This document shows positions 10,801 through 19,215 of a stretch of DNA of 64,000 nucleotides, one piece after another. The position numbers were made by a program, and so were the translations under genes. Source of the DNA: Methylotenera mobilis JLW8 (lineage in GTDB: Bacteria; Pseudomonadota; Gammaproteobacteria; Burkholderiales; Methylophilaceae); NCBI RefSeq assembly GCF_000023705.1, contig NC_012968.1, positions 1,054,001 to 1,118,000 of the forward strand, in the 5' to 3' direction. Below the pieces are notes generated by a model. The model made no database searches, was not told where the DNA came from, and was given only the letters and a program-made list of their open reading frames with translations. Position 1 is the stretch's first letter; the number at the start of each line of letters is the position of its first letter.

Positions 10801-10957
10801 TTCAGAGAACCAAGATGTTGATATTAAACTGGATTTAGTTGCAGCTTATATTGATATGGATGATAAAGAAGGTGCGCGCGAATTGCTCGAAGAAGTGTTG
10901 AAAGAGGGCGGTCCTCAGCAAAAATCACGTGCTGAGCATTTGCTAGCTAGCTTGTAA
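7841..10957 (+). CDS. fimV: FimV-type polar peptidoglycan-binding protein
   Basis: FimV is an inner-membrane hub that organises type IV pili, polar localisation and, in Pseudomonas, cAMP signalling. Order seen: a signal peptide-like N-terminus (to about residue 26, GYTAG); the FimV N-terminal domain (GLGKLNVNSGLGEPLKAEVEL); a LysM-like segment near 204-265 (RGDTLAAIAQKMQ, LKVGQIIKAP); a coiled coil near 352-403; a Pro/Ala/Lys-rich linker; one membrane helix near 475-494; a TPR-like stretch near 550-620; a long acidic repetitive region; and the C-terminal FimV domain (LDLVAAYIDMDDKEGARELL) near 990-1038. GTG 7841 is preferred to an in-frame TTG at 7808 because AAAGG lies about 8 nt before it and it yields a compact signal peptide. 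Confidence 0.93.
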   Translation: MHKSKIKQISLAVCMAFMPIVGYTAGLGKLNVNSGLGEPLKAEVELLSATPEELSTLTAAIASEEAYNVQGITRLGIHSNIRVDVAKSDTGAPILRIRSNTPINDPYLDMLIQVDWASGRLLREYTLLLDPPEYKQASNTASDFAPVTRPSINAASASRDVGTAKPLARSAKKSQKKNVNAAAKQEEAAPVDAEQKEAGAAELTTKRGDTLAAIAQKMQVEGVSLDQMLVGLFENNKSAFANANMNQLKVGQIIKAPSVEKLTAIDTKQAKQALKVHASNWNAYRNSLAGNVKTAVAAEESEPKQSASGKIASAEDKSAPVKPGVQDVVKLSAGDKSVGNGQKPGGAEADAKVTALQEEAIAREKALKESQSRAAALEKQIEDMQKLLALKNQTMTDLQKNAEATPAPSAAKPVPAESTAKVEPEAKAEPAAKVEPPKPPPAKPVVKAPPPPVVNPAPEPSFFESLLEGLDIKLLGGTSALVMLGAGWLFLRNKRRKELDSFERGILTSGGLRANTVFGNTTGNSSTSDTSFLTDFAQSADGSMIDTNDVDPIAEAEVYMAYGRDAQAEEILKDAIVKEPKRYELHLKLLEMYAGRNDVSAFEAVAGELYTTLGADDPTWTKVAEMGSKLEPDNPLYKLAGVAAVASVAAVSSSAVSASLNDSSAAESELFSSQDVSLDFSLDDVSEPATTYKAEVPTADPLALDMLASETEAFDSKLSPSSAVMESFASVQEADNSLEFDLGVAEPEPSAVAAEELVIADDSDAALTNNNLSADDNLLEFSMGTDDSADLAVVEPEMVVPEFIEPKAVDPASAELEAKANDMASFEVPSFLDTAPNIEFANDLAPSDLVAGDDLTSASMPSVADTTGFEFSIEEPVAIEIPDTPMEISFNTPLDLDKAEDVDFSSLLQPDSAAVNGAVQEPVVEDINFDFSLDSELDAPATIEAKEPTNELASNDFDFSAISLDLGEDALSESADDLTLTAPASSASENQDVDIKLDLVAAYIDMDDKEGARELLEEVLKEGGPQQKSRAEHLLASL

Positions 10958-10966
10958 TGACCACTT

Positions 10967-11004
10967 GAACAAAAAGGCCGAGCTTATGCTCGGCCTTTTT
11001 GTTC
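10967..11004 (+). terminator. Intrinsic terminator after fimV
   Basis: A near-perfect 17-bp stem (10967-10983 with 10988-11004) has a TTAT loop, core GGCCGAGC/GCTCGGCC, and A-tract/T-tract flanks. It starts 9 nt after the fimV stop and would work in either direction. Confidence 0.9.
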
Positions 11005-11135
11005 ATTGAAGCCATTGTTGTAACCGTCGTGCTTAAATTGCAGTAGCTTTGTGGGTGAGCTAAATGTTTTGAATCTTATATGGACTGCTGATGTAGGCCG
11101 ATAGTAAATTAAACCCTGACTGACATTTATTGAGT

Positions 11136-11765
11136 ATGCATCCCTTCGTTAAGGTATTATTGCTTTTTTTACTGCTGTTACTTGCTGGCGTTGTAGATGC
11201 ACAGCGATTAATTGTATTGTCGCTAGTGCTTTGTGTGTTAGCACTTAAGCTGCAGTACAAAGGTTTTTTGGCTAGTATGCGGCGTATGCGCTGGTTTTTT
11301 TTCTCAATTTTTCTGATTTATGCATTTGGTACGCCAGGAGAATTGCTTCCTCAATTTCCAATCAGCATTGCGCCTAGCTTTGAAGGCCTGCAGTTGGGGT
11401 TGCTGCAAATTTCACGTTTGGTGATTGCGTTAGCCGCACTTAGCGTACTGCTCGCCACTTTGGCTAAAACAGAGCTAATGCTAGCCTTGCATATGCTGCT
11501 AAAGCCCTTGGGTTATTTAGGTTTGGATGTTGAGCGGTTTTCAGTGCGCTTGTTGCTTACCTTGAATTATGTTGATGAGTTTGCAAGCAAGGCTAAATCT
11601 GGTTTTCGCTTTCGTCACCTTAACGAAATTGATCGCGAGTTAGAGGTTATGCCTACTTTTGATGCTGTAAGTCTCGAGCAGAGGTCTTTTAGTCTGGCCG
11701 ATAAAGTTGCTGTGGTGCTGATGTTGTTTATTTTGATGGTAATGATTGCAATGAGGTTTGTGTGA
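11136..11765 (+). CDS. EcfT/CbiQ-like transmembrane protein (orphan)
   Basis: About 209 hydrophobic residues with 4-5 membrane segments resemble the T component of energy-coupling factor transporters (CbiQ/EcfT). The cytoplasmic coupling region has a degenerate A-R-G-like signature (SGFRFRHLNEIDRELEVM). No ATPase (A) or substrate-binding (S) gene is adjacent, so it is an orphan or has lost transport function. The start is ATG 11136; a TTG six bases upstream is possible. Its stop overlaps the truA GTG by 4 nt, so the two are probably translationally coupled. The family assignment is moderate and the substrate unknown. Confidence 0.7.
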   Translation: MHPFVKVLLLFLLLLLAGVVDAQRLIVLSLVLCVLALKLQYKGFLASMRRMRWFFFSIFLIYAFGTPGELLPQFPISIAPSFEGLQLGLLQISRLVIALAALSVLLATLAKTELMLALHMLLKPLGYLGLDVERFSVRLLLTLNYVDEFASKAKSGFRFRHLNEIDRELEVMPTFDAVSLEQRSFSLADKVAVVLMLFILMVMIAMRFV

Positions 11766-12547
11766 AAATTGCTTTAGGGGTGTCTTACGATGGTTCACTG
11801 TATTGCGGTTGGCAGAGCCAGCCGTCTGCTTGCGGCGTGCAGGATGCGCTAGAGTCTGCGCTGCAAGATGTCGCGCAGCATGCGGTGAGGGTGCATGCTG
11901 CAGGTAGAACTGATACCGGGGTACATGCCTTGGGGCAAATTGTACATTTTGAAACGGATGCCAAGCGCCCACTATCGGCCTGGGTTCGTGGCGTTAACGC
12001 GCATCTGCCAGCAACTATACGTGTGGAGTGGGCGCATGCTGTGGATGATGATTTTCATGCTAGATTTTCTGCATTTAGCAGAAGTTATCAGTATTTGCTG
12101 TATAACGCGCCAGTAGCCTCTGCGCTGATGGCTGATAAGGCAGGGTGGTTTCATTTACCTTTAGATTATGCGGCGATGTCCGAGGCAGCCAGCTATTTGA
12201 TAGGCGAGCATGATTTTACTGCCTTCCGCGCCTCTGAGTGCCAGGCAAAAACTGCGATCAGGCATATGTCTCAGGCTGGGGTGGTGCAGTCTGGCCAGTT
12301 CTTTTTGTTTAACTTTTCGGCTAATGCATTTTTACAGCATCAAGTGCGCAATATGGTGGGCGCGTTAATCTATATAGGCAAAGGCAAGTACCCGCCAGCC
12401 TACATGCGAGAGTTGTTGCAAGGCAAAGATCGCACCTTATCACCGCCCACATTTTCGCCCAATGGCTTGTATTTAACCGATGTTGGCTATGATGCAAAAT
12501 GGGGGCTACCGAAAAATATGCAGCCTGGTTTGAAATTATTGGTTTAG
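11762..12547 (+). CDS. truA: tRNA pseudouridine(38-40) synthase TruA
   Basis: TruA isomerises uridines 38-40 in the anticodon arm of many tRNAs. The 261 residues match the family. The catalytic aspartate is D51 in AGRTDTGVHALGQ, and YDGSLYCGWQ and FLQHQVRNMVGALI are further conserved blocks. It starts with GTG, overlapping the preceding membrane-protein gene by 4 nt. trpF follows after 77 nt with its own ribosome-binding site. The fimV-truA-trpF order is shared with pseudomonads. Confidence 0.96.
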   Translation: MKIALGVSYDGSLYCGWQSQPSACGVQDALESALQDVAQHAVRVHAAGRTDTGVHALGQIVHFETDAKRPLSAWVRGVNAHLPATIRVEWAHAVDDDFHARFSAFSRSYQYLLYNAPVASALMADKAGWFHLPLDYAAMSEAASYLIGEHDFTAFRASECQAKTAIRHMSQAGVVQSGQFFLFNFSANAFLQHQVRNMVGALIYIGKGKYPPAYMRELLQGKDRTLSPPTFSPNGLYLTDVGYDAKWGLPKNMQPGLKLLV

Positions 12548-12624
12548 CGTTACAATGCTGTACGTTTACTTTATGCTGAATAAAGTCTAGTCATTTTGGG
12601 GCGTGCAAGTTTAAGGATACGGTT

Positions 12625-13239
12625 TTGAGAGTCAGAGTAAAAATCTGTGGTATTACCAGGGTGGAAGATGCCTTATCTGCAGTAGAGCAGGGTGCAGATG
12701 CCATTGGCTTGGTTTTTTATGCACCTAGCCCTCGCGCAGTTTCTATCGAGCAAGCAGCGGCTATTGCACAGCAGATACCTGCTTTCGTGAGTGTGGTGGG
12801 TTTGTTTGTAAATGCTGAAGAGAGCTTTGTGAAAGAAGTGACCTCACGTGTGGCTTTGGACTTGCTGCAATTTCACGGAGACGAAACGCCAGAGCAGTGC
12901 GCGCGCTATGGCTTACCTTTTATCAAGGCAGTTCGCGTTAAGTCAGACACAAATTTGGTACAATGTGCGAAAGATTATGCTGCATCAAGAGCTCTATTGT
13001 TAGATACCTATACAGAAGGTGTCGCCGGTGGCACCGGTCATGTGTTTGATTGGGGTTTAATCCCGCCGGGCTTAGATAAGCCTGTTATATTGGCGGGCGG
13101 ATTAACTGCAGATAATGTGGCTGCGGCGATTAGGCAAGTTATGCCATATGCAGTGGATGTGAGCGGCGGTGTGGAAGCATCAAAAGGAATTAAAGATGCA
13201 GCAAAAATTGCTGCATTTATGCAACAAGTCTATTTGTAA
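12625..13239 (+). CDS. trpF: Phosphoribosylanthranilate isomerase
   Basis: TrpF converts N-(5-phosphoribosyl)anthranilate to the 1-deoxyribulose isomer in tryptophan synthesis (TIM barrel). The 204 residues are typical. The N-terminal [11 protein letters not shown] carries the catalytic cysteine, and the phosphate-binding strands [12 protein letters not shown] and [16 protein letters not shown] are clear. Translation appears to start at TTG 12625: AAGGA lies about 8 nt upstream and the family N-terminus begins right there, with no ATG in reach. trpB follows 89 nt later. Confidence 0.95.
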   Translation: MRVRVKICGITRVEDALSAVEQGADAIGLVFYAPSPRAVSIEQAAAIAQQIPAFVSVVGLFVNAEESFVKEVTSRVALDLLQFHGDETPEQCARYGLPFIKAVRVKSDTNLVQCAKDYAASRALLLDTYTEGVAGGTGHVFDWGLIPPGLDKPVILAGGLTADNVAAAIRQVMPYAVDVSGGVEASKGIKDAAKIAAFMQQVYL

Positions 13240-13328
13240 TTGAACCCTATTAATAGTTTTAAATCTGTTTGTATTTTAATCTATTTGTAATTTGAATGGA
13301 TTGCAGTGAGTTTAAGTGGAGATTGAAT

Positions 13329-14531
13329 ATGCAGCTTTATGATATGCCAGATGCACGTGGACATTTTGGACAGTTCGGTGGTACTTTTGTCGCAGAAACT
13401 TTGGTGGAAGCACTTGATGAGCTGCGTGTGATGTATGAAAAATACCGTCATGACCCTGAGTTCTTGGCTGAGTATGCATATGACTTGAAACATTTTGTTG
13501 GCCGTCCCAGCCCAATTTATCATGCAAAACGCTTGTCTGATCAAGTTGGTGGTGCGCAAATTTACTTGAAGCGCGAAGACTTAAACCACACGGGTGCGCA
13601 CAAAATTAATAATACGATAGGCCAAGCACTGTTAGCTAAGCGCATGGGTAAGCCTAGAGTGATTGCTGAAACTGGTGCTGGCCAGCATGGCGTGGCTACT
13701 GCAACCATTGCAGCGCGCTTGGGTTTGGAATGTGTGGTCTATATGGGTAGCGAAGACGTGAAACGTCAGGCACCTAATGTTTATAGAATGAAATTGTTAG
13801 GCGCGACCGTTGTGCCAGTCGAGAGTGGTTCTAAAACGCTTAAAGACGCACTGAATGAAGCCATGCGTGACTGGGTAACTAACATTCATAATACTTTCTA
13901 CATCATCGGTACCGTGGCTGGCCCACATCCATACCCAATGATGGTGCGTGATTTCCAAGCGGTGATTGGTATAGAGGCTAAAGAGCAAATGCTGGAAATG
14001 GCAGGGCGCCAGCCTGATGCTGTCGTGGCTTGTGTAGGTGGCGGCTCAAATGCGATGGGTATATTCTACCCGTACATTGACGTACCTAATGTGCGATTGA
14101 TTGGTGTGGAAGCTGCGGGTCACGGTATTGAAACCGGCATGCATGCGGCGCCGCTTACTGCTAACAGTCCAGTGGGTGTGTTACATGGCAACCGTACTTA
14201 CCTGATGCAAGACAGAGACGGTCAGATTATTGAAACGCATTCTATTTCAGCCGGTTTGGATTACCCAGGCGTTGGCCCTGAGCATGCATGGTTGAAAGAT
14301 ATTAAACGCGCAGAATACGTGGCGATTACTGATGATGAAGCCATGGCAGCATTCCATAACCTATGCCGTACTGAAGGTATTATTCCTGCATTAGAGTCTA
14401 GCCATGCACTCGCATATGGGCAAAAATTGGCTAAAACCATGAGCAAAGATCAGATTGTGTTGGTTAACCTGTCTGGCCGTGGTGATAAAGATATTAATAC
14501 CGTTGCTAAGCTGGCAAATATCACTTTATAA
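13329..14531 (+). CDS. trpB: Tryptophan synthase beta chain
   Basis: TrpB condenses indole with serine using PLP and forms an alpha2-beta2 complex with TrpA. The PLP lysine is K92 in HTGAHKINN, and the phosphate-binding loop reads [13 protein letters not shown] 13329 is chosen over an in-frame ATG at 13296: GGAG lies 7 nt ahead and it yields the family start [18 protein letters not shown] and 400 residues. A 16-bp near-repeat (TCTATTTGTAATTGAA and a one-base-longer copy) flanks the trpF-trpB spacer at 13229 and 13279. The trpF-trpB-trpA-accD order is usual in betaproteobacteria. Confidence 0.97.
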   Translation: MQLYDMPDARGHFGQFGGTFVAETLVEALDELRVMYEKYRHDPEFLAEYAYDLKHFVGRPSPIYHAKRLSDQVGGAQIYLKREDLNHTGAHKINNTIGQALLAKRMGKPRVIAETGAGQHGVATATIAARLGLECVVYMGSEDVKRQAPNVYRMKLLGATVVPVESGSKTLKDALNEAMRDWVTNIHNTFYIIGTVAGPHPYPMMVRDFQAVIGIEAKEQMLEMAGRQPDAVVACVGGGSNAMGIFYPYIDVPNVRLIGVEAAGHGIETGMHAAPLTANSPVGVLHGNRTYLMQDRDGQIIETHSISAGLDYPGVGPEHAWLKDIKRAEYVAITDDEAMAAFHNLCRTEGIIPALESSHALAYGQKLAKTMSKDQIVLVNLSGRGDKDINTVAKLANITL

Positions 14532-14553
14532 ATAAACGTTAAGACTCAGGGTG

Positions 14554-14627
14554 TTAGTGGGGCTCGTTAAATTATTGTGCATGCAGGGCCGTATCACAAC
14601 CCTGCCAGTCCAGTTAACGCTCACTAA
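14554..14627 (+). promoter_or_regulatory. Structured spacer between trpB and trpA
   Basis: The 141-nt spacer can fold into an outer stem (TTAGTG 14554-14559 and CGTTAA 14565-14570 with TTAACG 14614-14619 and CACTAA 14622-14627). It encloses an inner hairpin, GCAGGG (14583-14588) with CCCTGC (14600-14605). No U-tract or short Trp-rich leader ORF is seen, so classical attenuation is not supported. An mRNA-processing, stability or protein-binding element is possible. Confidence 0.45.
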
Positions 14628-14672
14628 GTTCTGATTTTAAAATTAACTCACTAGTAAAACATTAAGCTCACT

Positions 14673-15473
14673 ATGTCACGAATTCAAACAACTTTTGCTA
14701 CATTAAAACAGCAAGGCAAAACAGCCTTGATCCCTTACATTACGGCTGGAGATCCACATCCTAAACACACCGTTAATTTAATGCACACATTGGTTAAAAA
14801 CGGCGCCGATATGATTGAGTTAGGTGTGCCTTTTTCAGACCCGATGGCTGATGGCCCGGTAATTCAACGTGCGAGCGAGCGCGCATTGGTGCATAAAGTG
14901 GGTTTAACCTCAGTGCTGGATATGGTGAAAGAGTTTCGTAAAACCGATCAGGTTACACCGATTGTGTTGATGGGCTACGCCAACCCGATTGAAGCAATTG
15001 GTGCGACAGTATTTGCCGACAGAGCTAAGGCTGCTGATGTTGATGGTGTGATTACGGTTGATTACCCACCTGAGGAGTGTGTGGGTTTTGTGCAAGAGCT
15101 ACGTGCACGTGATATTGACCCTGTATTTTTATTGTCGCCAACAACCGAGCCTAAGCGTGTGGAGCTTATCGTTAATCAGGCAAGTGGTTTTGTGTATTAT
15201 GTGTCGCTTAAAGGCGTTACCGGCGCCGCGAATCTGGATATCGTAGAGGTTTCTGCACGTGTGGCATCGATTCGTCAGCAAACTAAACTGCCGGTAGGCG
15301 TGGGTTTTGGTATTCGTGATGCAGCGACGGCTAAGGCCACTGCTGCAATCGCTGATGCAGTGGTGGTAGGTAGCCGTATGGTGCTGGAGATTGAAGCTTC
15401 TAACGATGATAATTTGTTAGACAATGTTGCTGCATTGATGCAAGAGTTAAAAACCGCAGTTGATGCTGCGTAA
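14673..15473 (+). CDS. trpA: Tryptophan synthase alpha chain
   Basis: TrpA cleaves indole-3-glycerol phosphate to indole, which is channelled to TrpB. The 266 residues match the family. [11 protein letters not shown] near residue 20, the catalytic [17 protein letters not shown] (Glu near 50, Asp near 61) and the phosphate-binding GFGIRDAAT are present. accD starts 19 nt downstream, so trpA and accD are probably co-transcribed. Confidence 0.97.
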   Translation: MSRIQTTFATLKQQGKTALIPYITAGDPHPKHTVNLMHTLVKNGADMIELGVPFSDPMADGPVIQRASERALVHKVGLTSVLDMVKEFRKTDQVTPIVLMGYANPIEAIGATVFADRAKAADVDGVITVDYPPEECVGFVQELRARDIDPVFLLSPTTEPKRVELIVNQASGFVYYVSLKGVTGAANLDIVEVSARVASIRQQTKLPVGVGFGIRDAATAKATAAIADAVVVGSRMVLEIEASNDDNLLDNVAALMQELKTAVDAA

Positions 15474-15492
15474 TTGTTAAAGGGAATATGCA

Positions 15493-16356
15493 ATGGGTTG
15501 GTTAAATAAATTACCGCAAAAAATTCAACGTGTGGTTGGTGCTGACAAGAAAACAGTGCCAGAAGGACTTTGGAGCAAGTGTTCATCATGCCAGTCTGTA
15601 CTCTACCGTAAAGATTTGGAAGACAATGCAGAAGTGTGCCCTAAGTGTGGTTACCACAACCGTATTGGCGCACGTGCACGTTTAGCACAACTGTTAGACG
15701 CTGAAGGGCAATTTGAAATTGGTGCCAATGTGCAACCAATCGACCCGCTAAAATTCAAAGATAGTAAGAGCTACGCAGACCGTATCAAAGAGTCACAAAA
15801 AGCGATCAATGAAAAAGACGCACTTATCGTGATGCAAGGCAGCATTAAGTCTGTGCCTGCGGTAGTTGCAGTATTTGAGTTCAAGTACATGGGCGGTTCT
15901 ATGGGCTCTGTGGTTGGCGAGCGTTTTGCGCGTGGTGTGCAAACGGCAATTGATAACAAAATGGCATTTATTTGTATTTCTGCCAGTGGCGGTGCTCGTA
16001 TGCAAGAGGGCTTGCTGTCGCTGATGCAGATGGCGAAAACCAGTGCAGCATTAACGCAATTAAGCAAAGCCGGCTTACCCTATATCTCAGTACTGACTGA
16101 CCCGACCATGGGCGGTGTTTCTGCCAGCTTTGCCATGTTGGGCGATGTAATTGTGGCTGAGCCGCAAGCGTTGATTGGCTTTGCTGGCCCACGTGTGATT
16201 GAGCAAACCGTACGTGAAACATTGCCAGATGGTTTCCAACGTGCAGAGTTCCTGCTAGAACATGGCGCGATTGATTTGATTATTGATCGCCGTGAAATGC
16301 GCAATCGTTTGGCTACACTGTTAGCTAACTTGATGCGTTTGCCAGCAGTAGCTTAA
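15493..16356 (+). CDS. accD: Acetyl-CoA carboxylase carboxyltransferase beta subunit
   Basis: AccD with AccA transfers the carboxyl group from carboxybiotin to acetyl-CoA, giving malonyl-CoA for fatty acid synthesis. The 287 residues are usual. The N-terminal zinc ribbon has C30, C33, C49 and C52. The carboxyltransferase core shows [15 protein letters not shown] and [16 protein letters not shown]. The gene sits between trpA and folC, a conserved order. Confidence 0.97.
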   Translation: MGWLNKLPQKIQRVVGADKKTVPEGLWSKCSSCQSVLYRKDLEDNAEVCPKCGYHNRIGARARLAQLLDAEGQFEIGANVQPIDPLKFKDSKSYADRIKESQKAINEKDALIVMQGSIKSVPAVVAVFEFKYMGGSMGSVVGERFARGVQTAIDNKMAFICISASGGARMQEGLLSLMQMAKTSAALTQLSKAGLPYISVLTDPTMGGVSASFAMLGDVIVAEPQALIGFAGPRVIEQTVRETLPDGFQRAEFLLEHGAIDLIIDRREMRNRLATLLANLMRLPAVA

Positions 16357-16451
16357 TGCGGATTTTGTTGTAACTTGAATCTTTTGCTGTAACTTTAGAA
16401 TATAAAGATGACTTTTTTGGGGCTGACTTTAAATGCATAAAGGCTTGTTGC

Positions 16452-17828
16452 ATGTCTAATGGCTTTTCACTGGAGGCGCCACCCAAAGATTTATCAGCTT
16501 GGTTAACATACATTGAGCAATTACACCCGAGTGCCATCGAAATGGGCTTGGGTCGTATTAAAACGGTTGCTGATAGATTGGCGCTCAAGCCAACATTCAA
16601 GATTATTACCGTAGCCGGCACGAATGGTAAGGGCTCAACTTGTACCATGCTGTCTCAGATTTATCAGCATGCGGGTTATCGAGTGGGTTGCTACACATCA
16701 CCGCACATTTTGCGTTATAACGAGCGTGTTCAGGTCAACGGCCAAGAGGCTAGCGATGCATCTTTATGCGCCGCATTCGCAGCAGTAGAAGCGGCAAGGC
16801 TGGGTACTGCAAACCAAAGTTTTGCAATATCACTTACTTATTTTGAAATAGGGACCCTGGCAGCTGTATGGCATTTTGTACAGACCGGAGTAGATGTTGC
16901 GGTGCTGGAAATCGGGTTGGGCGGCAGGCTGGATGCGGTCAATGCCTTTGAGCCGGATTGTACTATTGTGACCAACGTAGATTTAGATCACCAAGACCTG
17001 TTAGGCGATACGCGTGAACTGATCGGCTATGAAAAAGCCGGTGTGTATCGTGCATCAATCCCAGCCATTTGTGGGGATATTAATCCACCCAGTACGTTAA
17101 TTGCCTACGCTAAAGAAGTGAAAGCTGATTTAAAATGTGTGCAGCATGAATTTGGCTATGAGTTAGCCGATGCTGGCTGGTACTATTTAAACAACCAGCA
17201 GCGCGTCTACCATTTGCCTATTCCGGCCTTAAAAGGTCAATATCAACTCACAAATGCAGCATGTGCAATCACTGCTGTCACCGCATTGCAATCAGTATTG
17301 CCAGTCGCGCTTGAGTCTATTGTAAAGGCGATGCAAGAGATTAAGCTGATGGGCAGATTTTATACGGATGAACGCTTCCCATGGTTGATTTTTGATGTTG
17401 CCCATAATCCGCATGCCGCAGTGGCTTTGGCCGAGAATCTAAAATCACTCAAATCTTTAACTAGCAATAAGAGCGGTGAGCCCGTACGTATTCTTTCGGT
17501 ATTCTCAATGCTGGCAGATAAAGATATCAAAGGCGTGGTTGAGATATTGAAGGGTGAAGTTGATACTTGGTATGTGGCTCCGATTGAGCATGCTAGGGGT
17601 ACCAGTGTTAAAGCCTTGGTTACGGCAATTCATGAAGTAATCCCCGATGCGTCGGTGAAAACTTTTGCTAGTTTGGCAGATGCTTATACTCAGGCTTATC
17701 TGGATAGAGAAAGCTGTATAGAACAGCACGAAAATGATAAAATCGTCGCGTTCGGTTCGTTTTTCACGGTTTCTAGCGTGATGCAATATTTAAATGAACA
17801 TGTCAACACCCCCTTAAGGAAGCAGTGA
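16452..17828 (+). CDS. folC: Bifunctional folylpolyglutamate/dihydrofolate synthase
   Basis: FolC adds glutamate to dihydropteroate and extends folate polyglutamate tails with ATP. The Mur-ligase P-loop is ITVAGTNGKGST near residues 54-65. YTSPHILRYNERVQVNG, LEIGLGGRLDAVNAF and FDVAHNPHA are further family blocks. The 458 residues are slightly longer than the E. coli enzyme. Its stop overlaps the start of the SPOR-domain gene, so the two should be translationally coupled. Confidence 0.95.
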   Translation: MSNGFSLEAPPKDLSAWLTYIEQLHPSAIEMGLGRIKTVADRLALKPTFKIITVAGTNGKGSTCTMLSQIYQHAGYRVGCYTSPHILRYNERVQVNGQEASDASLCAAFAAVEAARLGTANQSFAISLTYFEIGTLAAVWHFVQTGVDVAVLEIGLGGRLDAVNAFEPDCTIVTNVDLDHQDLLGDTRELIGYEKAGVYRASIPAICGDINPPSTLIAYAKEVKADLKCVQHEFGYELADAGWYYLNNQQRVYHLPIPALKGQYQLTNAACAITAVTALQSVLPVALESIVKAMQEIKLMGRFYTDERFPWLIFDVAHNPHAAVALAENLKSLKSLTSNKSGEPVRILSVFSMLADKDIKGVVEILKGEVDTWYVAPIEHARGTSVKALVTAIHEVIPDASVKTFASLADAYTQAYLDRESCIEQHENDKIVAFGSFFTVSSVMQYLNEHVNTPLRKQ

Positions 17829-18619
17829 TGTCCGTAGATTTGCAAGTGGATCAAGCATTAATACTCAAAAAAAGAGCGCGCAGGCGCTTAGTGGGTGCAA
17901 TCGCACTTGTACTGTTGATGATTATTATATTGCCGCAGATCTTGCAAGATCGTTCTGCGTTGACTAAGCCTGAGCCTATCAAGATTACGATGCCTGAGGT
18001 GACGCATGAGCAAACTTCATTGCAAAATGAGTCATCAGTAGCTAGTCAGCCTGTGATCGACCAGGCGGTAGCTTCTACGCAAAATGACGCGGAAGCTGAG
18101 CTGATAGATACCCCTAATGTGGAAAATATCGCCGCGATTAAAGAAGCAGAAGCGAAAGAGCTGGAGCGCAAAAAAGTCTTAGCAAAAGCAGCAGAGGCCA
18201 AGGCGGCTGAAATTAAAGTAGCAGAAGCTAAAGCTGCAGAAGTGAAAGTCGAGCCAGTTGTTGTGCCTAAGCCTGAAATCAAGAAATCTGAGCCGGCAAA
18301 GGTTGTGAAGCCAGTCGAAAAAGCTACACCTGAAGTCACTACGACCCCATCTAAAGCCGCCGAGGAAAAATCGGCAGCTAAGTCAGCTTCTAATTTTACG
18401 GTGCAGGTTGGCGTGTATTCTGATGCTGCAAATGTAAAACGCTTACAGGATCAGCTTAAACAAGCCGGTTTTGCAACCACGACTGAAAAAACCACTACGC
18501 CTAAAGGTGAGGCGCTACGCCTTAAAGCAGGTAAGTTTACATCTCGTCAGGACGCGATGAACGCGTTAGCGAAGATAAAAGAGATTGGCTTGCCCGGTAT
18601 TGTGATCAGTAATGATTAA
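17828..18619 (+). CDS. SPOR-domain membrane protein (DedD-like)
   Basis: The protein is about 263 residues. It has a cytoplasmic N-terminus, one membrane helix near residues 21-40 (LVGAIALVLLMIIILPQIL), a long Ala/Lys/Glu-rich periplasmic linker and a C-terminal SPOR domain (FTVQVGVYSDAANVKRL onward). SPOR domains bind glycan strands lacking stem peptides at the septum, and E. coli DedD in the same folC-dedD-cvpA-purF context is a divisome protein. ATG 17828 is used: AAGGAAG lies 6-7 nt upstream and it overlaps the folC stop by one base. GTG 17825 is an alternative. Confidence 0.88.
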   Translation: MSVDLQVDQALILKKRARRRLVGAIALVLLMIIILPQILQDRSALTKPEPIKITMPEVTHEQTSLQNESSVASQPVIDQAVASTQNDAEAELIDTPNVENIAAIKEAEAKELERKKVLAKAAEAKAAEIKVAEAKAAEVKVEPVVVPKPEIKKSEPAKVVKPVEKATPEVTTTPSKAAEEKSAAKSASNFTVQVGVYSDAANVKRLQDQLKQAGFATTTEKTTTPKGEALRLKAGKFTSRQDAMNALAKIKEIGLPGIVISND

Positions 18620-18694
18620 ATTGGTCCAACATTGTTCAATATATTATTCACTAGTAGGTGCAATGTGTTTTGATAGCGCTGGTAGAGACTTGAA

Positions 18695-19186
18695 ATGACG
18701 ATTTTTGACTACATTGTATTAAGTATAATAGGTTTATCAGTAATATTAAGCGTCATGCGCGGCATGGTGAGAGAAGTGATTGCGATTGTTGGCTTGGTTG
18801 CAGCGTTTTACGTCGGCGTTACTTATACCAATCAATTGTTGCCGATGATGCCGATGGATATTCCGAATGACGCGTTGCGTGTGCTTGCGGCTTTCTTGGT
18901 ACTGTTTTTAGCAACCATATTGCTGGCGACATTGCTTGGTATCGCGTTATCTGCAATTTTTAAAAAGGCTGGCTTAGGCTGGTTGAATCGATTTTTAGGG
19001 GCTTTGTTTGGCGTGGCCCGCGGCTTGCTTATCGTGTGCGTTATTGTCTTTTTGGCAGGGTTGACGGATATTCCTAAAGACCCTAGGTGGCGCAATGCAA
19101 TGTTTAGCGCACCGATAGAAGCATTAGTAGTTAACTTGTTGCCTTGGGTGCCTGAGGGCATCGCGAAGCACGTTAAATACGACTAG
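18695..19186 (+). CDS. cvpA: CvpA family membrane protein
   Basis: The 163 residues with about four membrane helices match CvpA (FDYIVLSIIGLSVILSVMRG at the N-terminus, LGALFGVARGLLIVCVIV later). CvpA is linked to colicin V production, envelope homeostasis and purine-operon context; its molecular role is unsettled. purF starts 29 nt downstream, as in E. coli. Confidence 0.93.
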   Translation: MTIFDYIVLSIIGLSVILSVMRGMVREVIAIVGLVAAFYVGVTYTNQLLPMMPMDIPNDALRVLAAFLVLFLATILLATLLGIALSAIFKKAGLGWLNRFLGALFGVARGLLIVCVIVFLAGLTDIPKDPRWRNAMFSAPIEALVVNLLPWVPEGIAKHVKYD

Positions 19187-19215
19187 AATTATCATTTATA
19201 TAGAAGGCTCGACAC

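Noticed and set aside
13229-13295. Near-repeat TCTATTTGTAATTGAA flanking the trpF-trpB spacer
   Set aside because: AT-rich and short; one copy is the trpF stop region itself. Likely chance or local duplication without function.
14532-14672. Trp attenuator in the trpB-trpA spacer
   Set aside because: No leader peptide with Trp codons and no terminator with a T-run are present, so I list it only as an RNA structure.
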